Origin: Cymodocea nodosa
Lineage: Eukaryota; Streptophyta; Magnoliopsida; Alismatales; Cymodoceaceae
Length of the DNA stretch: 64,000 nt
NCBI GenBank assembly: GCA_036874045.1
Contig: CM072346.1
Span: 13,554,001 to 13,618,000, forward strand
Reading direction: 5' to 3'
Shown in pieces: positions 53,501 to 63,926 of the stretch. How positions within the stretch are numbered: position 1 is the first letter of the stretch; each line of letters begins with the position of its first letter. A program made the translations under genes and the position numbers. Under the pieces are notes generated by a model. That model had not been told where the DNA came from, made no database searches, and was given only the letters and a program-made list of their open reading frames with translations.

Positions 53501-56500
53501 TATGTTGAAACATAACTTGATTTTTATTAAAATGTAACTTAACATATATTGAATTGTAACTTGGATTATACTTAACTATAACCTAGATTTTATTGAAATG
53601 TGGCCTAATATATATTGAAATATAACCTAGATCTTAAATCATTTGTCATTATGAATTTTTTTCAATTATTTGTGCATGATTTAAGACTTTTCTCATATAT
53701 GCGATTACTATATCTCTGTCTAATCAGCATTGTATTCATGATGATTGCCTAGAAAATTTATCTAAGTGTTTTTATATACTTATCATAGTTTGTTTTATTT
53801 TATCCTTGAGTTTCAAGTTGAAATTTAGAGTTTTTTGGCCATTTCCACAAAAGTATTGTATTTCCATCGATATGATCTTCAAATCTTGATACATTCTCTT
53901 TTTTGAGGGATCAATCTTTGATATGAATATTGATATTTGATACTTTGGTTGTGGCACAAGCATACAATAGTAGTGGTGAAGCCCAACTCCCTCCACCTTT
54001 GGATAATGACTCTTATGGTGGTGTAAGTGTGGTGTCCTCTCTCCAACCTGTGGCAACACTTCTTCAAGATTGAGTGAACAACCTTCCTTTGGGATTGGTG
54101 GGAACAAGAACTACATGGGAGTGGTTGATGGTTGGGAAGGGGAAGCTGCATATTGATTTGGTTGCAAGAGAGAGTCCTAGAACCTTTGCAACAATGGTAA
54201 AGCAAGTTGGCATGGGGGAAGGGCAACAATGGGAAGGAAATCTTGGACTCTTATTGATGGTGGGGAGAGAAGGTTATGAAAACCTTGTTGGCAGTAGCTG
54301 TGATGGGGAGGGAGCTAGAGTTTTTTTCCATATTTTGTTGGCAGTAGTAGGATGGCGGAGAGAGGGGTGGTTGATGTAAAGGGTGGCAACTGTTGGTTGC
54401 AACCTAAATAGGGTTGATGTCGTTGGTGATTGGGAGGAGAGGTGGTGGCTTAGGTTTCCTTCCTCTCTATTTAGATCTTTCACACTTTTTCTGATTTTCA
54501 AAACCTAAGTTTTAATATTATGTGAGAATACAAGAAATAGGTGAAAGTGAACTAATTCTATTAGCAAAGATAATGACTATATATATAGAGGTTACATAAA
54601 GAAGTCAAACATAATTGAAGTAATGTGAGAGTAAACTCACAATATCCATATAACCCTAATACATCATTTACTCTCACAATCATGTCAAAAACAATAATAA
54701 GTCATGCCAATTAAATATATCGTGCATGGTAATTACAAGATCTACCTAAAATTTTCGAAAAGAATCTAAAAAAATATAGTTAAAATCTTTCTAAATGGAA
54801 GAAGGTGGAGACTTGGGGTTGTAAAAATTCGTGGACAGCAGCATCAGCAAATTTTTTGAGCTGCCATAACTCCAGTGAGCTTGTCTAGGTGGGCAGCAGG
54901 CTTGTGGGAGTGTAGGATGGTAGGAGAAGAAAAACTGTTGCAAGAGTGGACAGAAATGATAAGGAAGAAAATGAAGAAAAAAATGAGAAGAGAGGCAGCA
55001 GCCTTGTCTTTGTGGATCTGGGCAGAGTAATATTGCTTGACATGAAGTTTTGAACAAAATTTCATTGGTCCATCAACTGAAACTCTGCTACCATTGACAT
55101 AGGCATATTCTTGTTGACATCCTTGAAAATCGGTGTTGGTGAAATTTCGCCCAACATGCATTATTTCTAACTTATTGATTTAGAGACTAAAATAACATAA
55201 ATTTATGGATAGTTTTTTCCACTCGCTACTTGTAACTTTTTCTTATCTACTTGTAAAAAACTGCAGAATATGTTGTTAATGCTGCTTTTTGATCAATTAT
55301 ATAATTGAAGTACAGCTGTAATAAATGTTTGTTCATAAAAAAACCATCTCTTGTGTTTTTGCATGTCTTTTTACCTAGTTCTGAACGAAAATAGAGAAAT
55401 ATTTTCTTTATTTGATTTGTGATATATTTTTTAAATTCTAAAAATTCTTTGCATTTTATGCCTGTAGATTGATGAAGAGGATTTCAAGGAGGAGCAAAAT
55501 TCTGTAGCTCGTTTAATTCATATGTTACATAGTGAAGATCCCAAAGAGATGTTGCAGGTATATATGAAATGCTGATTTTTTCATGCCATTTTTATGAATT
55601 TTAAAAATGGTAAATGTGTGTGTACATGCAATTTCAGGTTTGAAATATTATTTTTCTGATTAAATTCTGTCAAGTTTTCTTGAACTTGTGCCACTACTTT
55701 CTTTAAGTTGACACTAATGATCTGGAAGTGCTCCACCTTTCTGTTGTTACACTCTTGTGATTTTTGTTAGAGAACGTTACTATTAGGTGGGCTTTCCTCT
55801 TAATAGCTATTTAGGTATTAGGAATGATCAGGGTTTAAGAATGTCAACAGTTATTGGTAGTCTATCCCATGCATATGTTGCATTCTCGAATAACTGAGTA
55901 GTATTTGGAGTAAATTCAACATTGGAAGAAGATAGGAGAGTCATTGACGGAAAAATCAAAAAATTTTACTAAAAAAAATGGTCTCAAGTTCACAATGAGA
56001 AAGAAAAGATGCACCGGACCTTTACTAGGGTTTCTAATAATGGACATTTTACATATTTTCAACAAAGGAAATTTTTAAAATTTTAATTATAAAAAGTAAC
56101 ATAATGCTTTAAAATGAATCCAAAAAGAGACTTACTAAACTATTTAATTAATTTTCCTCTTTTAATTGGTGCGTTCTTTGGTCTTCTAAGGATATTACTA
56201 AACTAAGTCAATTTTAACTTATCTTTAATTGATGCAACCCTTACTTTATTCCTAATGAAATCATTTTTTAGCTTATTCCCTTATAGTATTACTAGTCATC
56301 CATCGAAGTATAGCATCTCAACAAGACTAACTTCTTTTAATTTTTTAGATTCCAATGGAAATTTGGCTTGCAAATGAGCACATCATGATTGACTAGTGCT
56401 CAAGTCTCGTCCTCCCCTCTCCTCTCACACTACCCATACCAACCTTCCCTCCCTTCTTGCACTACCGCCTTAAACTCCCCTCCCCTCTCACATCGCTTGC

Positions 56501-59500
56501 CCCAATTTCTACTCTTGCATTGACCCCCCCTCCCGCATTGCCCAGATCAACCTCTCCTCTCTTCTTGCATCACTTGCCCTAATGACCCCTCCCCTCTCAC
56601 ACTACCCACCCTAACGTCCCCTCCCTTCCTCTCCCCTCTTGCATTGTCTGCTTTGACCTCTCCTGCATTGCCTGCCCCATCCTCCCCTCCTTTTATGCAC
56701 CAGCTAGTGGTCACATCTTGATAGTATACCGATTCACTGATTGTATACTGATTCACACAAAGAATTAATTAAAATTATATATAAACCTTAATTATATATA
56801 TCTATATGTATATATATATAATTAACTAAAATTATGATGCTAACTTCTTCATTATGGGCTACCTTGACTGTTTGACTGAATTTTCATGTCTTTCATTGGT
56901 CTGTTATTTGAATGAAAACCATATACTTTAATTTTATGATATCTTTTTTTCAGCTGTTTAATAAAATGTATCCTAATATCTAATTGGCCCTCTCAATATT
57001 GATGTTTCAGATTATTTACACTGTAAGGAGGCATATTCATGTGGGAGGTCCAAGACGGCTTCCTTCAACCATTCCTTCTCTAGTTTTTTCTGCCCTTAAG
57101 GTTTGTTTTTTGATATTTATGTTCAAAATATATTTTCAGATATGGTGATGGTTCATCTGAATATCTGCCAAGAATGTTGCTTCATAGTACAAAAAATATT
57201 CAGTGACATATGTTTGCACTATGAATAAAATACTTCATTCACAAATTATATATTAAGATGGTGGATGGAGGTGAAACTGTCAAGATGGATGGGTGTAGGG
57301 TGAGAGGAGGTATAGGATGGTGGAGAAACGTGAGAAGGTGTTAGGGGAAACTGTCATGAGGTGAATTCACTTTCGAAAACTTCCATGGAAGGCTCAAATT
57401 AGGAAAAATTCCAACATTAATATCCAATGGTTGCCATGGAAAGCTCAAGAATGTTGTCATTAATATCCAATGGTTTTCTTGGATCAACATTAGGGAAAAT
57501 TCCTAGTGATGACACTAGGAAGTATGGATTGTAAAGATAATGAGTCATGTAATTTGAGAAAGAATACTATACTCAAACAGAGACAAACACATAGAACCAT
57601 ATTTATAGAAAATCAATTTGGATTTATACTAGATAGGTCAACAATAGAAGTAATTTATCTACTTAAACAATTAATTGCAAACTTTAAAACTAAGAAAAAG
57701 GATCTCCATGGTATTTATTGATTTAGAAAAAGCTTATAATAAAGTGCCTAGATGCTTATTATCATGGATATTAGAAAGTAAAGGACTACATGTGGATATA
57801 TTGATATTATAGAGATATGTATGGCAAGGTGATAACTAGTGTTAAAATTGTAGGAGAGGAGACAAATGAATTTACAATTAAAATAGGCTTACCCTAGGGA
57901 TCATGTTTGAGTCCTTATCTACTTGTCTTAACTATGAATGAAATAACTAAAGAAATTAAAGAGAAAATATCTAGGTTTATGTTATTTGTTGATGACATAG
58001 TTTTAGTGGATGAAAGTTAGAAAAGAATAAATTCTAAACTGGAATTATGGAAAGACCTTAGAATCCAAATGATATAGATTAACAAGTTTAAAAATTGAAT
58101 ATGTAAGGATAAATCATGTGACATTAAAAACACAAGTTTTACATTTATCTTTATATTGTAAGCGCACGATACCTATTGTAAGAAGTATGTGTAAGGATAA
58201 ATCATGTGATGTTAAAAACACATGTTTTACATTTATCTTTATATTGTAAGCACACAGTGCTTATTGTAATAAATGTGTAAGTATGGGTCATTTCTACAAA
58301 GAGTTCGTCTTAAACGCATTTATTGGAGTTATTACATAATTAACATTCCAGCAAGAAGCATCTATAATTATCTTTGTACCTTAAATTACTATTAAAGTAA
58401 AACACATGCACTACTTAAATGACATTCAATAATTGGGCAAACAACAGAAACAAAAACCATACCAAGAGCTTTATTCAAACTCTCCTCCAATGCCTTTATG
58501 TGACTTGCATGTGAATGATGGTGTGACCTGTCATTCCAGCACTATTGGCTGTTATTGGAGAGCTTAACAAATGAATTCAAACACCCACTAAATACATAAT
58601 TCAAACATTAAAAGATACACAAAAACCCTAGAATCAATGTTGGAAGAAAATTGAGGCAAAAGTATACAAGTTATGTTATGCAAAAATTACAGATTTTAGG
58701 TTCAACTTCAAAAATCCATAACTCTCAATCTACACATTAGAAATTTACAAATAAATACTTGCTGGAAAGGGATTTTTGTCCTCTAAATGATAGAATTGAT
58801 TTCCAGACAAAATCACCACAGGAAAATCACCAGCAAGTAAATTTTTACAGCAATGCAAATCTGTCAACCCAGAAATTCTTCACAGCACGTTTGTAATCTA
58901 AAATTCATAACTAAATGCAGGTAACTTGGAATTCGGTAAAATCAAAGCCCATTTGCTGTTAACTCAATGATTCATATGAGAAAAATATTCAACCTCAAAT
59001 TCACAATGTCGGGCAGTCCTAGATTTAGTCACAAACGCTGCTGTAAAACAGGGAAAACAGAGCACCGATTACCCATTACGTGAACTTCCAAAATCCTTGG
59101 AAACCAGCTAAGAAAAAATCAAAGAATTCTACCAATCTATGTTACAAACTAAGTGCTTTAAAACTGGTAAAAATCAGACCTAAATACCTACAAAAAAAAT
59201 GAATTTAAAAATCGCACAAGCGTGCACTAAATAGAAGTCTAAAATAGCATACACATCTATTCACATATATACATGGAGAAACCACATTTCAAGCCAACAA
59301 ACCATTATATTGCTACTGAAATTAATGTCTACTATGTAACTAACACTACAATACAAGAAACAACAACACAAACAACACTAACACAAACAAACACATATAA
59401 CAAAAGTACTTATGCACATACAACAACACAACACATATATATGCATAGGGATCTTCCACTTTCACTTTTTACCTTAATACTTTCCATCTCCTTCCAAGCA

Positions 59501-60904
59501 AATGCTCCCTAGTTGGATGTAAACCTCTCCAAATCAGCATGTCTTCAAGTTGTCACCACTTTGGATGCCACCTATTGAAGGGAGCCGCCTAGGGTTGCAA
59601 GGGAAATGGTGCACAGCTGGCCTTCCTTGATTCAGGCTCTTCAAAGACGAGATTAGCTCCTTTAACCAGTCACTATTGGTGATCCATTTGAACCACCTAA
59701 ATACACGTCAAGCTTCCTCCAATGTGTGCCACACAAGCTCCTCCAACCAGCCACCAAAATGTCCACCCGTGAAGCTTCTTGGATGTGTGCAATCACGTTG
59801 AGAGAAGGAAAATGAGTTTGGGAGGAGGGAGGAACCTAAGCTCACCAATAGATGTGAGGAGGAACCGACCAATCTTTTGGAGAGGAGGGGAATACGTTGG
59901 CTGGAGTTGGGAAAATGAAAAAGATGCCTGTCCAAGAGTGAGAGGCTTCCTTTTATAGTAGGGCTTGTGTTGATCTCCAATGCATCCAATGACCCTAGTT
60001 CATCCTCTTTTGAATTTCCATGATTCAACCTATCTTGGCATTAAAACACTCATAACCAAGTTAAACATATGCACATTAAATGTGAACTTTTAAAATATAA
60101 GAAGATGAAGCATTTGTAAAATACTTGTGCACATTAAATTATGCATAACATGTGATATAGGTTGTATTTATAATAAAGAAAAGAATTCTTCATTTCCATG
60201 CAAGAAAATAATGTATAATTTATATTATAATCATGCAAAAAATTTCATACTTTTAAAAATATTGCTTTTGATGGAAACATATGAAATCACTTGTAAATCT
60301 ACTTTGTGTCTATCACATGGGCTATTTGACTTGGTATTAATTCACTTAAAGATAAATTTGTGCATTAGTAATTTTTTAATTCATAAAACATGCATACTCC
60401 TAAAAATAGGATTAACATGTAATTTATCATTAAAACACATATATTGTGACTTACAATCCATAAAATGCATGTATTAACATATATAAAGTACACAAATTTA
60501 GGCTTTACAGAATACATGGAATGAAATTCATCAATGATGGGTATAATGGTGAAAGCAGAAAATTCGTTGTTAGGTAATCCCTAAGAGTAAAAACTTAGAT
60601 AATTAGGATTTATAATAAGTAACAATGGAGAAATTATGCGAATTTTAGATTCCACTTTACAATTTTCATCATGGTTGGATTATTTTCTATGGTGATCATA
60701 GGATGTAATTGTTTCTTCACAAGTGGTGGCCTGCTTCCTTCTTGTGACTGTTATGTTTTTTTGTGACAAAATAAAGTTTTTGTAAATTTGTTTTTCTGAG
60801 CTTCTTGTTGGTGGCAGCTTGTTAGACGTCTGCAAAGTCACGATGGAGATGGAGGGGGGGAAATGCTCCCAGCGATACAAGAAATATTTATGATTTTGCA
60901 CCAG
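35571..60904 (+). CDS. VPS35: VPS35, retromer core subunit, first 16 coding exons (3' end outside window)
   Basis: Exons: 35571-35669, 35813-35909, 36008-36134, 39817-40002, 40159-40246, 40453-40509, 40597-40686, 43349-43471, 47443-47517, 47588-47647, 47863-47979, 48200-48439, 48520-48585, 55468-55557, 57011-57100, 60818-60904. All GT-AG borders keep the frame, giving 564 residues of an expected ~790. VPS35 is the alpha-solenoid scaffold of retromer, which recycles vacuolar sorting receptors from endosomes with VPS26 and VPS29. Conserved blocks include [27 protein letters not shown], the VPS26-contact PRLYL (106-110), LYLMDC-like [20 protein letters not shown], and [20 protein letters not shown]. 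The start at 35571 is favoured because MLAAG-EDEEKWL fits plant homologues; 35592 is an in-frame alternative. Introns reach 6.9 kb. The C-terminal VPS29-binding half lies beyond the edge. Confidence 0.95.
36403..36960 (-). mobile_element. Copia RNase H/reverse transcriptase remnant in VPS35 intron 3
   Basis: Minus strand: [60 protein letters not shown]. These are the copia connection and RNase H blocks (SDSD/CTYVGGNLVTWRSKKQ type). 95 residues are open (36403-36690); upstream frames are broken. Confidence 0.8.
37160..37315 (-). mobile_element. Copia primer-binding site and LTR fragment
   Basis: CCTGGTACCATGTAAAGG at about 37163 resembles the minus-strand methionine-tRNA primer site next to an LTR. 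The following ~140 bp (TACAAGGGCTTTTTATATGG...) are LTR-like. It probably belongs to the copia remnant at 36403-36960. Confidence 0.4.
37340..38668 (+). mobile_element. Ty3/gypsy remnant with internal deletion, including candidate 3' LTR
   Basis: Frames on the + strand read [20 protein letters not shown] (reverse transcriptase/RNase H border), then directly the integrase core [38 protein letters not shown], and the C-terminal linker [49 protein letters not shown]. The joint around 37450-37490 implies a deletion. A short TGTTAAAG...TGTTAACA segment with TATAAATA (38518-38668) could be the LTR. Confidence 0.75.
38960..39545. repeat. ~284-bp diverged tandem duplication in VPS35 intron 3
   Basis: TCAACATGTGGTATTGATTG (about 38977) and TCAACATGTGATACTGATCC (about 39261) begin two copies. 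Both run through CATCCTTACATCAAAGAATA and end CCATG(G/A)TCATGCA(T/C)GGGA. It lies upstream of exon 4. Confidence 0.85.
41055..41903 (-). mobile_element. 5'-truncated LINE 3' end with RNase H-like domain
   Basis: A short direct repeat TTGTGTAGTT flanks the insert (41045-41054 and 41904-41913). A 10-T run at 41053-41062 is the minus-strand poly(A) tail. Within it, an open frame from M at 41900 to the stop at 41082 carries a LINE zinc-region tail ([14 protein letters not shown]) and a plant RNase H-like domain. The four acidic positions are present: LNTDG, CAELTAL, EIDSLQ and [10 protein letters not shown]. The open frame continues upstream into flanking DNA to 41960, but that part is probably not element-derived. 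It lies in VPS35 intron 7, antisense to the gene. Confidence 0.8.
43960..44690 (-). mobile_element. Copia 3' remnant (RNase H region and LTR-like end)
   Basis: Minus strand: [20 protein letters not shown] followed by GGNLVT and [11 protein letters not shown], the copia RNase H signature, with several stops. The lower-coordinate end (about 43960-44100) resembles the LTR-like copies at 51075 and 54520 (TATATATAGAGGTTACATAA). It lies in VPS35 intron 8. Confidence 0.7.
44692..46175 (+). mobile_element. Mutator-like or other noncoding element; arm A of a large inverted repeat
   Basis: The left end is GCCAAGGTTTTAAATATTGG and the reverse complement of the right end is GCAAGGCTTTAAAAATTGAG, a weak inverted repeat resembling the GGTTTTAAAT(A/T)(T/C)(T/C)GGTAT termini of some plant elements. 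It contains a degenerate CAGGTTACATTTCAATA array (45000-45260), an inserted LTR-like piece at about 45448, a pyrimidine tract and a 78-bp tandem duplication (45759 and 45837). Positions 44705-45260 are inverted relative to 53385-53950. Confidence 0.5.
45759..45915. repeat. 78-bp tandem duplication
   Basis: CTCACTTGAAAATTGTAATG occurs about 78 bp apart (about 45759 and 45837). Each copy continues through GGTGGGTC...GTCAATGGAGAA. Confidence 0.85.
46200..47110 (+). mobile_element. RTE-type LINE remnant (reverse transcriptase to C-terminus)
   Basis: Blocks in order: a degraded [17 protein letters not shown] stretch (about 46370), [11 protein letters not shown] (catalytic, 46455), a [16 protein letters not shown] block (46615), [11 protein letters not shown] (46730), [15 protein letters not shown] (46830), [17 protein letters not shown] (46925) and RARGKPK (47050). 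Stops throughout. It sits between arm A and VPS35 exon 9, sense to the gene. Confidence 0.75.
48715..49480. other. Unassigned repeat-like DNA in VPS35 intron 13, possibly LTR
   Basis: It begins TGTAGGGACTTGCCCCAACC and is GC-richer than the rest of the intron. A minus-strand reading gives scraps such as [17 protein letters not shown] without a family I can name. It could be an LTR and flanking gag of a retrotransposon. Confidence 0.3.
50340..50525 (+). mobile_element. RTE-type LINE C-terminal fragment
   Basis: The frame gives [20 protein letters not shown] followed by [11 protein letters not shown], the same C-terminal block as at 21190 and 46925. Only about 60 residues remain. Confidence 0.6.
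51075..51245 (-). mobile_element. Copia-type LTR fragment
   Basis: It starts TGTGAGAATATAAGAGATAA, contains TATATATAGAGGCTAATATA and ends near TTTACTCTCACAACC. It is homologous to 54520-54690. Confidence 0.5.
52161..52255. repeat. 49-bp perfect tandem duplication
   Basis: ACTTGGACAATCACACCCAT starts at 52161 and at 52210. Both copies run to GGAGGCTTGCTCCC without a mismatch, which suggests a recent event. Confidence 0.95.
53095..53410 (-). mobile_element. LINE RNase H-like fragment
   Basis: Minus strand: [16 protein letters not shown], then [20 protein letters not shown] followed by GLKMQ. This is the plant LINE RNase H C-terminal half (VD..L...I; H..RE.N..AD.LA). It is inserted in or next to arm B of the inverted repeat. 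Confidence 0.65.
53385..53950 (-). repeat. Arm B of a large inverted repeat (partner 44705-45260)
   Basis: The reverse complement contains ACAATACTTTTGTGGAAATG, CAACTTGAAACTCAAGGAT, AGATAAATTTTCTAGGCAAT, TTAAATCATGCACAAATAA and CATAATGACAAATGATTTAA. The same order occurs on the + strand at 44790-44995, followed in both by the degenerate CAGGTTACATTTCAATA array. Confidence 0.8.
54520..54690 (-). mobile_element. Copia-type LTR fragment with leader
   Basis: ATTATGTGAGAATACAAGAA at about 54516 resembles the primer-site/LTR junction. TATATATAGAGGTTACATAA and TTTACTCTCACAATC follow. The GC-rich stretch 54080-54480 is probably the element's leader. Confidence 0.5.
56395..56705. repeat. C-rich degenerate minisatellite in VPS35 intron 14
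   Basis: Degenerate units of CCCCTCCCCTCTCACACTAC or CTTGCATTGCCTGCCC type repeat across about 300 bp, strongly pyrimidine-biased. Confidence 0.7.
57500..58101 (+). mobile_element. RTE-type LINE reverse-transcriptase remnant, 5' portion
   Basis: The frame reads [50 protein letters not shown] (57725), then SLSTCL and an FVDDIVL-like block (57980). It matches RTE order with many stops. The element is split at 58101 by the nested 2.4-kb element and resumes at 60510. Confidence 0.75.
58102..60509 (+). mobile_element. 2.41-kb nonautonomous LTR-type element (copy B2), nested in an RTE LINE
   Basis: Termini TGTAAGGATAAATC...AGGCTTTACA with the 5-bp duplication GAATA on both sides (58097-58101, 60510-60514). 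Removing it restores the LINE order GAATA-CATGGAATG (EYMEW). It has the family signature TGTAAGCGCACGATACC and an 88-bp tandem duplication at its left end. The interior is AT-rich and noncoding with a GC-richer block at 59.5-60.0 kb. No gag or pol is seen; LTR lengths are unresolved. Confidence 0.7.
58103..58275. repeat. 88-bp tandem duplication at the left end of copy B2
   Basis: GTAAGGATAAATCATGTGA occurs at 58103 and 58191. Each copy continues through TTTTACATTTATCTTTATAT to TGTAAGC(G/A)CAC. Confidence 0.9.
60510..60640 (+). mobile_element. RTE-type LINE remnant, 3' portion
   Basis: The frame continues [19 protein letters not shown] and [12 protein letters not shown], the block that follows the catalytic domain in RTE elements. 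It is the counterpart of 57500-58101. VPS35 exon 16 begins 178 bp later. Confidence 0.65.
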
Positions 60905-61339
60905 GTTGTCCACTTTGTGTTCTTGGCATTATACTTAAGCTAAATAAATCAGCAAATCAAAAGTTTAATACTTGCATTTAAAGTTTTTCTTTCTATGCCA
61001 GATTATGAAGCTAATATTTACATGTTAAACTGAAATGATTAACAATATTAGTGTGTGCAGTTTTTATTTTGTTTCATATTAAATAAATAATATTGTTCTC
61101 TTGTAGTTAATTTACATGTTGGCTATATCCCAGCTTGTGGTGGTGTTTTGTGTATGAATGTATATGATAACATGAAACTCTTACAGAAGTTATACATGAG
61201 GCAGGTTCTTGGCATTTTGCAATGATAAATTAATATTGGTAGACTTTCTGAAACCATTAAATTTATTCAATACTTGTTATACATGACATCAATTATTTGC
61301 ATTTGTTATTCTAGACATGACCATATTTTGGAATATCTA

Positions 61340-61361
61340 ATATATATATATATATATATAT
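61340..61361. repeat. (TA)n microsatellite
   Basis: Eleven TA units in VPS35 intron 16. Confidence 0.95.
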
Positions 61362-61657
61362 GTACATGCTGTCATCATCTCTTTTCTATGATGTGCTGCC
61401 TAGGTAATAAATATAACATTTAACTGAGTGCATACTAAAATATAATGTTTCCTTCTCTTTATTAGATTGCTGAAACTAAATATTAACTCTTATTGCACTT
61501 AAAAAAAAATTATGAGTAGCTGTGAATATATTGTGGCTGACCCCACATTGTGGGATTATGTCTCTGATTATTGTTATTGTTGTAGATGTGAATATTGCTT
61601 AAGGTTATTAAGATATGAGGGAACAAGTGCAACAAGAGTGTTTATTTGAATGAAAAT

Positions 61658-63926
61658 TGTAGATAATTAGAGAGGAAATAATGATGTTTTATTATTAATG
61701 ACCAACAAGAGTATATATATAAGATTTACTACATATCACATGTAAATGGATTTCCAATAACACAATAATAAGAATTTAATATAACTCTAAGTAACGAACA
61801 CATAACACTAATACTCCTTTTTATATTAATTATCCAACTTGACATTAAGACTCTCAAATAACATACATATAACACTGACCTTTGGTGAAAATGTTTGCCG
61901 ACTACTTTGAAGGTGAGATGTATGATGTTGAAATCACACCTCTCATCGTCATTCAGACATAGTGACAATCTATCTTGATGTGTTTCATATGCTTGTAGAA
62001 GGTAGGATCGTTGATAATGAAAAAGACAACTTAATTATCCTATATTGAAAAACTAAGTTCCACTAGAAAGGATTTAATCCACATTATATCTCTCAGATTT
62101 AGTCCTGGCCATCAATCTCTACTTGGCATTGAAACTTGAATGGGACATTACATTCTGCTTTTTGCTTTTCTAAGTGACTAGATTGACCTTAACATATATG
62201 TATAAGCCCCAATTGGACTCCCTATCTCTTCTTATCCCTACATATTCAAAATTTAAATAATCCCTAATCATCATATGATTTTTCTTCTTGTATATAAGGC
62301 CTTCTATTGGGTGACATTTAATGTAACCTAGCACTTGTAAACCTTTATTCAATCAGACCATTTTGGTCTTGTGCCTGAACTAACCAAGGGTTTGACTACA
62401 AATGTTAGATCTAGACAAGTAACTATCAAGTATATCAGATTCCCAATCAGATGCTTTTATTGTCAAGGATTCCCATGTGAATTTAATGAATCATCTTGAA
62501 AGTAAGGGCTCTACTTTATAGGTATGTATCTCAAGAGGGGCTCTACTTTATAGATGTGCTATGGGGCTTGCAACATAAGAATCCTATCTCTTCAAGAAGG
62601 TCCAATGCATAATTTCTTTATGATAACATCATCCTCCCTTTGGCATATGAAAACTCAATCGTTAAGTATCTTGGCTTACCCATATTCTTAGGTACTCTTT
62701 GGTCTCCTTAGTTCACATGGTTGTTGAGATACTAAGAACTCTAGAAAAGGTTGTCTCCAAATCTAGTACTGCATCAATGTCGAGAATGTGTCCAAAAATC
62801 TATGAAGATAACTTGGGTTTTAGGATGGAGAGGTAGGTGGCAATTGTTGGCTCATCTATGTACTGTTGCATCTTGGTGGTACTCATCATTAGTGGTTGGT
62901 AGATCTTAGTTGATAGATATTCATCTCCTTGAGAAGACCATGAAATGTAGTGTAATGATCCTGAATTGACTGATCTCTCTAGTGAAAGTTAAAAGTTTCT
63001 CATAGTCTTTAAACACCTTAGGGATATTCTTCTAATGTCCTTATGTGACTTATAACGTGTCCTAGATTTTTGGAACTGAATAAAGCATAATAGAGTTGTG
63101 AGTAACTCCAGGCTCCATATGGTCGATGAGTTAGGCTACAATGACTATGACATTGGCATACCAATGCTTGTACATAACATTCTTAATGTTAAGAAGCGGT
63201 TGTGTAAGATTCTTGAACTTTCAATGTACAGTGATAAATACCTCTAAACGTTGTGTCTGCAACAATAATTTCTTCATTTAAATTCCAATTTGCCGCTAAG
63301 ATTCTTGATCAATGACCATTGTGAATTCAATTTTCACCTCTGCATTCTGTTAAAAGAGAGATGTGACTGCAAAACAGTGATGTACACACAGATCTATATG
63401 CACAACACAATCTAAAACCATTTGGGCCATGACAATCCCTTTCAAACAATGCTATCAAATTTGTTCTAGCAAACGTTCTTTCTTTGCATTCAATAGCCGT
63501 GGCTACTTGTGCTGCTGGTAAACTTGGAAGAGGTTGATATAGCCTCTTTCAGGGCAAGAAGGGCTGTTGGTTGCCGGTAGATGGAGGGGGTGGTGGTGGT
63601 TGGAGGGGCTGGTAGCCATGATGGGTTTTGTGAAAGTGCAAGGAGGTGGTGGAAAATGAACCTGCCTTGCCTGTGGCAGTAGAAGGCCACCCTGGCCAAT
63701 GGAGGTGGTGGTGGTGGTTAGCAACTACTTATGGGTCATATGGTTTCACTCAAAGTTCTGGTACCCTGTAAATAATTAACGATGAAATAACATTGTTCTA
63801 TTACTAATGACCAATAAGAGTAAATATATATACAGACTATACTAGATCTCCCATTTAAATGGATGTCTAATAACCCAATAACTGGAAACTAATATTAACT
63901 TTGAATAACATACTCATAACACTAAC
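61658..63926 (-). mobile_element. Short copia element with two LTRs, internally deleted
   Basis: Two homologous LTRs: 61658-61810 and 63767-63926 (TGTAAATAATTAACG...AACACTAACA). Minus strand between them: LGYIKCHPIEGLIYKKKNH and SNWGLYIYVKVNLVT, a copia RNase H region, and a degraded methionine-tRNA primer site (TTCTGGTACCC, about 63756) next to the 5' LTR. Much of gag and pol is missing. It lies in VPS35 intron 16 with no VPS35 exon seen up to the window edge. Confidence 0.65.

Noticed and set aside
54074..54379. 101-codon + strand open frame
   Set aside because: It falls in the GC-rich leader next to a copia LTR fragment; no domain seen.
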